Origin: Stenotrophomonas sp. Iso1
Lineage (GTDB): Bacteria > Pseudomonadota > Gammaproteobacteria > Xanthomonadales > Xanthomonadaceae
Length of the DNA stretch: 64,000 bases
Assembly (NCBI RefSeq): GCF_027497995.1
Contig: NZ_JAODBT010000003.1
Span: forward strand, 434,001 to 498,000
Direction: 5' to 3'
The notes under the pieces were generated by a model. It was not told the origin of the DNA, ran no database searches, and saw only the letters and a program-made list of their open reading frames with translations. Positions 62,908 to 64,000 of the stretch are shown piece after piece (the stretch's first letter is position 1; each line of letters starts with the position of its first letter). Made by a program: the position numbers and the translations under genes.

Positions 62908-63331
62908 AGATAGGTGTGCGCAGCGAGTTGTTGTACCGACATATGGGACGCAAAGACGATCTCATGGAATGAGACACGATACGCAAACATGCAGTTGGAT
63001 TGGCAGCATCGACAGCACAGCCGTGCGCTGCTCAACCGCGCATTCAAGCTGACGCCGCATCGCGACGCGGACTGATTTGCGTTGCGAAGGCCCGCTGCTT
63101 GGCCGGGAGCTGTCGCCTTTGAGAGGTGGCTTCCGACCCGTAGCGGACATCCATCTGCCTTCTGGCTGAGATCTGGTGAGGTCCTCCGCATTATTTCCGG
63201 GTCGGGCTATACGCCGCCTTGTTAGCCGGACCCAGCCCCCCTAAGATCGTCTTGCATCAAGGGGAAAGCCCACCATACGGTGCTTTGTGGGTAAGTCGTA
63301 TAACCGGACCCGCGGGTCCGTCTATTAGGTA
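62908..63331. other. Non-coding stretch between qnr and the cassettes
   Basis: The 424-bp gap has no supported gene and no integron integrase. It holds the qnr promoter region (a dyad TCTCAT-GGA-ATGAGA at 62960-62974 is a candidate operator) and a repeated CCGGACCC element near 63218 and 63304. It also holds a 16-bp perfect palindrome CGGACCCGCGGGTCCG at 63305-63320. Confidence 0.65.
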
Positions 63332-63332
63332 G

Positions 63333-63789
63333 TTAGGCCTCGGACCGCATGCTCGAACTACTCAGAAATGCTTGTTACGACGGCGGCAATCTCCGGCACG
63401 TTCGGGAGATCCTGCTTGACCCTAACTATCCGCCCATCATGGCTGTAGAGCTGCAATTCGACACGCTTACGATCGCGTTTTCTGACATAGCTGACGACGA
63501 CACAATTGCGGTCACTTCTGGCTCATACCCAGGTCCCTCCCACCAAACCATAAATTATCTATGGGCCTCTTGCATCGGCAAGCCGTTGCAGTGGACTTGG
63601 CTCATGACCAATCAGCAGGGGTATACGGATGGAGCTCGGCTTGAGTTCACCGATTCTCACAACCAGCAATCTGTGATCATTGAGCTTGTCGCAGGAGCAT
63701 CAAGCCTCTGCGTCTATCTAGCTAGGCCAAGCAAGGCCTAACAGTTCATTCAAGCCGAACTCGCTTCGCGAGTTGGCTCAATTCCAGAG
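63333..63789 (+). mobile_element. Complete integron gene cassette
   Basis: The cassette runs from the TTAGGC of a GTTAGGC core site at 63332-63338 to the G of the next core GTTGGGC at 63789. It carries one gene whose stop lies inside the attC. The site at 63332 is either attI or the end of a preceding attC; its left half is degenerate (GTATAAC at 63296-63302), so this is unresolved. Confidence 0.82.
63349..63741 (+). CDS. Cassette-encoded protein, possibly DUF6334
   Basis: A 130-residue cytoplasmic protein (VREILLDPNYPPIMAVELQF, LTIAFSDIADDDTIAV, YLWASCIGKPLQWTWLMTNQQGYTDGARLEF, SVIIELVAGASSLCVY). It recalls DUF6334 members found in integron cassettes, but I hold that name only tentatively. 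The ATG lies 11 bases inside the cassette and the TAA overlaps the attC core GCCTAAC, both typical of cassettes. Its GC is lower than the genome's. Function unknown. Confidence 0.8.
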   Translation: MLELLRNACYDGGNLRHVREILLDPNYPPIMAVELQFDTLTIAFSDIADDDTIAVTSGSYPGPSHQTINYLWASCIGKPLQWTWLMTNQQGYTDGARLEFTDSHNQQSVIIELVAGASSLCVYLARPSKA

Positions 63790-63795
63790 TTGGGC
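63736..63795 (+). repeat. attC recombination site
   Basis: The 60-bp site starts with core GCCTAAC (63736-63742) and ends with core GTTGGGC (63789-63795). Between them TTCAAGCCGAACTCG and CGAGTTGGCTCAA form the inner paired arms, with one extra-helical offset, around a short loop. This is the bottom-strand hairpin recognised by IntI. Confidence 0.92.
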
Positions 63796-63798
63796 TGT

Positions 63799-64000
63799 AT
63801 GGATACTTGGCAACCAATTTCAGCAGAAGAACTAGACGCACTTGTGGCCAGACAGCTCTCTGATTGCTCAATTGAGCAACAGCGAATTTTTGAACAGTGC
63901 AAGGTCGTCCCCTATCTCGCCAAGATTGATCGCTTAGGCACTGTCGAGACCGTCTTTGTGGTGGCCAAAGCTGGCAACATCGCCCTGTACTATGAGGACG
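63799..64000 (+). CDS. Cassette-encoded protein, 3' end outside window
   Basis: An ATG four bases after the attC core opens a frame that runs off the window (at least 67 codons). It reads TWQPISAEELDALVARQL, then SIEQQRIFEQCKVVPYLAKI, and TVFVVAKAGNIALYYED. This matches the position and style of a second cassette gene. No family can be given; such proteins are common hypothetical cassette cargo. Confidence 0.75.
   Translation, partial: MDTWQPISAEELDALVARQLSDCSIEQQRIFEQCKVVPYLAKIDRLGTVETVFVVAKAGNIALYYED

Noticed and set aside
62908..63010. LexA box in the qnr promoter
   Set aside because: No CTGT-N8-ACAG was found in the sequence upstream of the start.
62904..63191. 95-codon frame upstream of qnr
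   Set aside because: No protein-like pattern or homologue, and it runs through the qnr promoter.

Overview
The window is high-GC DNA of Xanthomonadaceae type, most like Stenotrophomonas. The clues are GTAG-headed palindromic REP elements, a decayed REP-associated tyrosine transposase (RAYT), a Xanthomonad-type DUF3247 gene, a PadR/siderophore-interacting pair, a B3 metallo-beta-lactamase and a chromosomal Qnr gene. No species name can be given from the sequence alone.

Layout. 1-655 holds the end of an McrB-N/DUF3883 protein. 919-5023 is a thiamine uptake locus: a kinase-like gene, a TPP riboswitch, a TonB receptor and a PnuC-type transporter. 5123-6340 is a membrane GGDEF cyclase. 6540-9384 is an accessory insert with a broken RAYT, REP copies and a low-GC NACHT NTPase. 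9480-20926 is mostly housekeeping: aceE, PadR with a ferric-siderophore reductase, an outer-membrane protein with an Ntn amidase, small genes, DAHP synthase behind an aromatic-rich leader peptide and attenuator, and thioredoxin 2. 21369-30223 is an acyl-CoA metabolism cluster between two LysR genes. 30319-32404 is groESL with a heat-shock promoter. 32912-37160 is a five-gene pilin/minor-pilin operon. 37350-40633 is cutA, dsbD and a TlpA-like thioredoxin.

40649-51591 is a vgrG island on the minus strand. It has an intact VgrG, a coupled protein with an M15-like zinc-peptidase signature, a secreted candidate immunity protein, a dead IS3 remnant, a second secreted protein, a decayed copy of the M15-like gene, a frameshifted and internally deleted toxin fragment, and an intact candidate immunity gene. 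No other type VI secretion genes are in the window, so the apparatus must be encoded elsewhere.

51903-61799 returns to ordinary genes: a nitrobindin-like protein, two secreted metallo-beta-lactamase-fold proteins, a LytS/LytTR two-component pair facing a secreted S33 peptidase, and a cysteine-cluster protein coupled to a methyltransferase. 62260-62907 encodes a Qnr pentapeptide-repeat protein. The window ends in integron cassettes: one complete cassette with a 60-bp attC, then the start of another. No integrase gene is visible.

Most interesting: the aromatic leader-peptide attenuator upstream of DAHP synthase, the VgrG-linked M15-like candidate effector with its decayed duplicate, the NACHT NTPase, and the Qnr/integron edge.
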